Source: an uncultured Bacteroidales bacterium (GTDB lineage: Bacteria > Bacteroidota > Bacteroidia > Bacteroidales > UBA932). Taken from it: DNA of 7,346 nucleotides. The notes beneath the pieces were generated by a model that was not told the origin of the DNA, made no database searches, and saw only the letters and a program-made list of their open reading frames with translations. Shown one piece after another: positions 6,181 through 7,346 of the stretch. The DNA lies in NCBI GenBank assembly GCA_937898205.1, contig CALEJC010000042.1:1-7346 (forward strand). The letters run 5' to 3'. A program made the position numbers and the translations under genes. Position 1 is the stretch's first letter. Each line of letters begins with the position of its first letter.

Positions 6181-7346
6181 AACGGAATCGAGTCACTTAT
6201 CGCCATCTCTCAAAAATACGGCTCAGACGAGCGCTACGTAATCGCCGGAGGCGGCAATACTTCTTATAAAGACGCAGAGCACCTCTGGGTCAAAGCCAGC
6301 GGACATGCTCTTGCAACCATCACCGAGGATGGTTTTGCAGTGCTCAGCAGAGCTATGCTCAACCCTATGGGAGAGAAGAAATATAGCAGCGACACCGCTC
6401 AGAGAGAGGAAGAGGTCAAGAACGACCTCGCTGCTGCCTGCATCACAAAGGATCGTCGTCCATCTGTGGAGACATCGCTCCACAACTGCATGGAAGCTGC
6501 TTTTGTAGTGCACCTTCATCCTACCCTTGTCAACGGACTTATGTGTGCCAACAACGCTGCACAGGTATGTGCAGAACTCTTCCCGGAGGCACTCTACATC
6601 CCTTATACCGATCCGGGTTATGTCCTTTTCAAGAAGGTATATGACAAGATCAAGGCATACAAGAAAGTCAATGGTCACGAGCCTGAGGTAATCTTCCTTC
6701 AGAACCATGGTATCTTTGTGGGCGCAGACACTACCGAGCGCATCGAGGAAATCTACAACCATGTGCTTTCTACTATCGAGAGCAAGGTTGAGGCACTTCC
6801 TGCAGGAGAAGCTCAGATCTGTGATTGCGTTTCAGGGACCATCCCTGCCCTCCGCTCTATTCTGAGCCGTGGCGGTCGTGGTGTGAAGACACTCAAGGTT
6901 ACCAACGACGCTCTCATCAGCAACTTCATCTGCTGCCCTGAGAAGGTTGCCGCATTGATGTCTCCATTTACTCCAGACGGCATCGTATACTGCAAGTCTG
7001 AGTATATCTACATCGACCACGAAGGTCCGGAGGATCTCGTGAAGAAGGCTGAGAAGAAGATCGAGGCCTATGTAGCAAAGCGCGGACACACACCAAAGGT
7101 GCTCCTTATCAAGGGCATCGGCCTTGTTGCTGTGGGCGACAATGCAAAGAACGCACAGGTCATCACAGATGTATTCTATGATGCAGTGAAGGTAGCATGG
7201 TATGCTCAGAGCTTCGGCGGACAGCACCCTATGAACAAGCGTCAGATCAACTTCATCGACAACTGGGAAGTTGAGAATTACCGCCGCAAGGTGGCTGCAG
7301 GCGCTTCAAAGGGCCGCGTAGAGGGCAAGACCATCATGGTAACAGG
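6178..7346 (+). CDS. Class II aldolase, N-terminal half of a probable bifunctional aldolase/short-chain dehydrogenase, 3' partial
   Basis: The frame is open from ATG 6178 to the window end (389 codons plus 2 nt). The aldolase domain shows AGGGNTSYKD (residues 23-32), LWVKASG (36-42), PSVETSLH with the likely catalytic E98, the zinc pair H112/H114 in VVHLHP, and the third zinc ligand H177 in QNHG. A later family motif, IKGIGLVAVGD, is at 311-321. The last residues, GKTIMVT followed by an incomplete GG codon, are the first strand of a Rossmann fold, so a dehydrogenase domain should follow. Relatives include bifunctional rhamnulose-1-phosphate aldolase/lactaldehyde dehydrogenases, which yield dihydroxyacetone phosphate and L-lactate. 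The substrate here is not proven, and fuculose or another phosphorylated ketose is possible. The start overlaps the previous stop by one base and has no Shine-Dalgarno. Confidence 0.87.
   Translation, partial: MNGIESLIAISQKYGSDERYVIAGGGNTSYKDAEHLWVKASGHALATITEDGFAVLSRAMLNPMGEKKYSSDTAQREEEVKNDLAAACITKDRRPSVETSLHNCMEAAFVVHLHPTLVNGLMCANNAAQVCAELFPEALYIPYTDPGYVLFKKVYDKIKAYKKVNGHEPEVIFLQNHGIFVGADTTERIEEIYNHVLSTIESKVEALPAGEAQICDCVSGTIPALRSILSRGGRGVKTLKVTNDALISNFICCPEKVAALMSPFTPDGIVYCKSEYIYIDHEGPEDLVKKAEKKIEAYVAKRGHTPKVLLIKGIGLVAVGDNAKNAQVITDVFYDAVKVAWYAQSFGGQHPMNKRQINFIDNWEVENYRRKVAAGASKGRVEGKTIMVT

Larger units (their letters stand above)
1..7346 (+). other. Putative five-gene operon: E2-E3-E1 fusion-PHP-like-aldolase/dehydrogenase
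   Basis: All five genes run the same way with gaps of 14, 18 and 1 nt and one 1-nt overlap, and no terminator hairpin is visible at any junction. The promoter must lie upstream of the window and the end lies beyond it. The first three genes make one enzyme complex. The tight packing of the last two suggests that they are made together with it. Confidence 0.8.

Noticed and set aside
6223..6762. Long open frame on the minus strand (179 codons)
   Set aside because: It lies wholly inside the aldolase gene, whose zinc and catalytic motifs are clear. The minus-strand product resembles no family and is a codon-bias shadow.

Overview
The window holds five tightly packed plus-strand genes that look like one operon. 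In order they are a 2-oxo acid dehydrogenase E2 (5' end cut off by the window edge), its E3 (dihydrolipoamide dehydrogenase), a single-chain E1 with alpha and beta subunits fused, a divergent PHP-type metal-hydrolase-like protein, and a class II aldolase of the kind fused to a short-chain dehydrogenase (3' end cut off). Gaps between genes are 14, 18 and 1 nt, and the last pair overlaps by 1 nt. I see no rRNA, tRNA, CRISPR array, insertion sequence, terminator or convincing promoter.

Organism: the junctions have no clear Shine-Dalgarno sequence and the two true gaps are A-rich. GC content is intermediate by eye, all four visible stops are TAA, and the E1 fusion plus the aldolase/dehydrogenase family are known from Bacteroidales-like and other anaerobic gut lineages. 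A Bacteroidota (Bacteroidales) origin is my best inference; it is not proven.

Layout: 1-5076 encodes a complete E2-E3-E1 set for lipoate-dependent oxidative decarboxylation of a 2-oxo acid to an acyl-CoA with NADH formation. The E1 alpha loop of the YRY-GHS-SD-YR type favours pyruvate or acetoin over branched-chain substrates. The E2 carries the C-terminal half of a lipoyl domain, an Ala/Pro linker, one good and one decayed E3-binding domain, and the acyltransferase core. 5078-6178 encodes a PHP-like protein with several usual metal ligands replaced. 6178-7346 encodes the Zn-dependent aldolase half of a probable bifunctional enzyme and stops at the first beta strand of the dehydrogenase half.

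Possible joint role (inference): the aldolase/dehydrogenase would cleave a phosphorylated deoxy-ketose and oxidise the aldehyde product to a hydroxy acid, and the dehydrogenase complex would turn the derived 2-oxo acid into acyl-CoA. The PHP-like protein would act on a related phosphorylated or sugar-derived intermediate. The enzymes themselves are well-known families. The less ordinary points are the complex's gene order, the enlarged fused E1, the tandem E3-binding domains and the degenerate PHP protein coupled to both modules.
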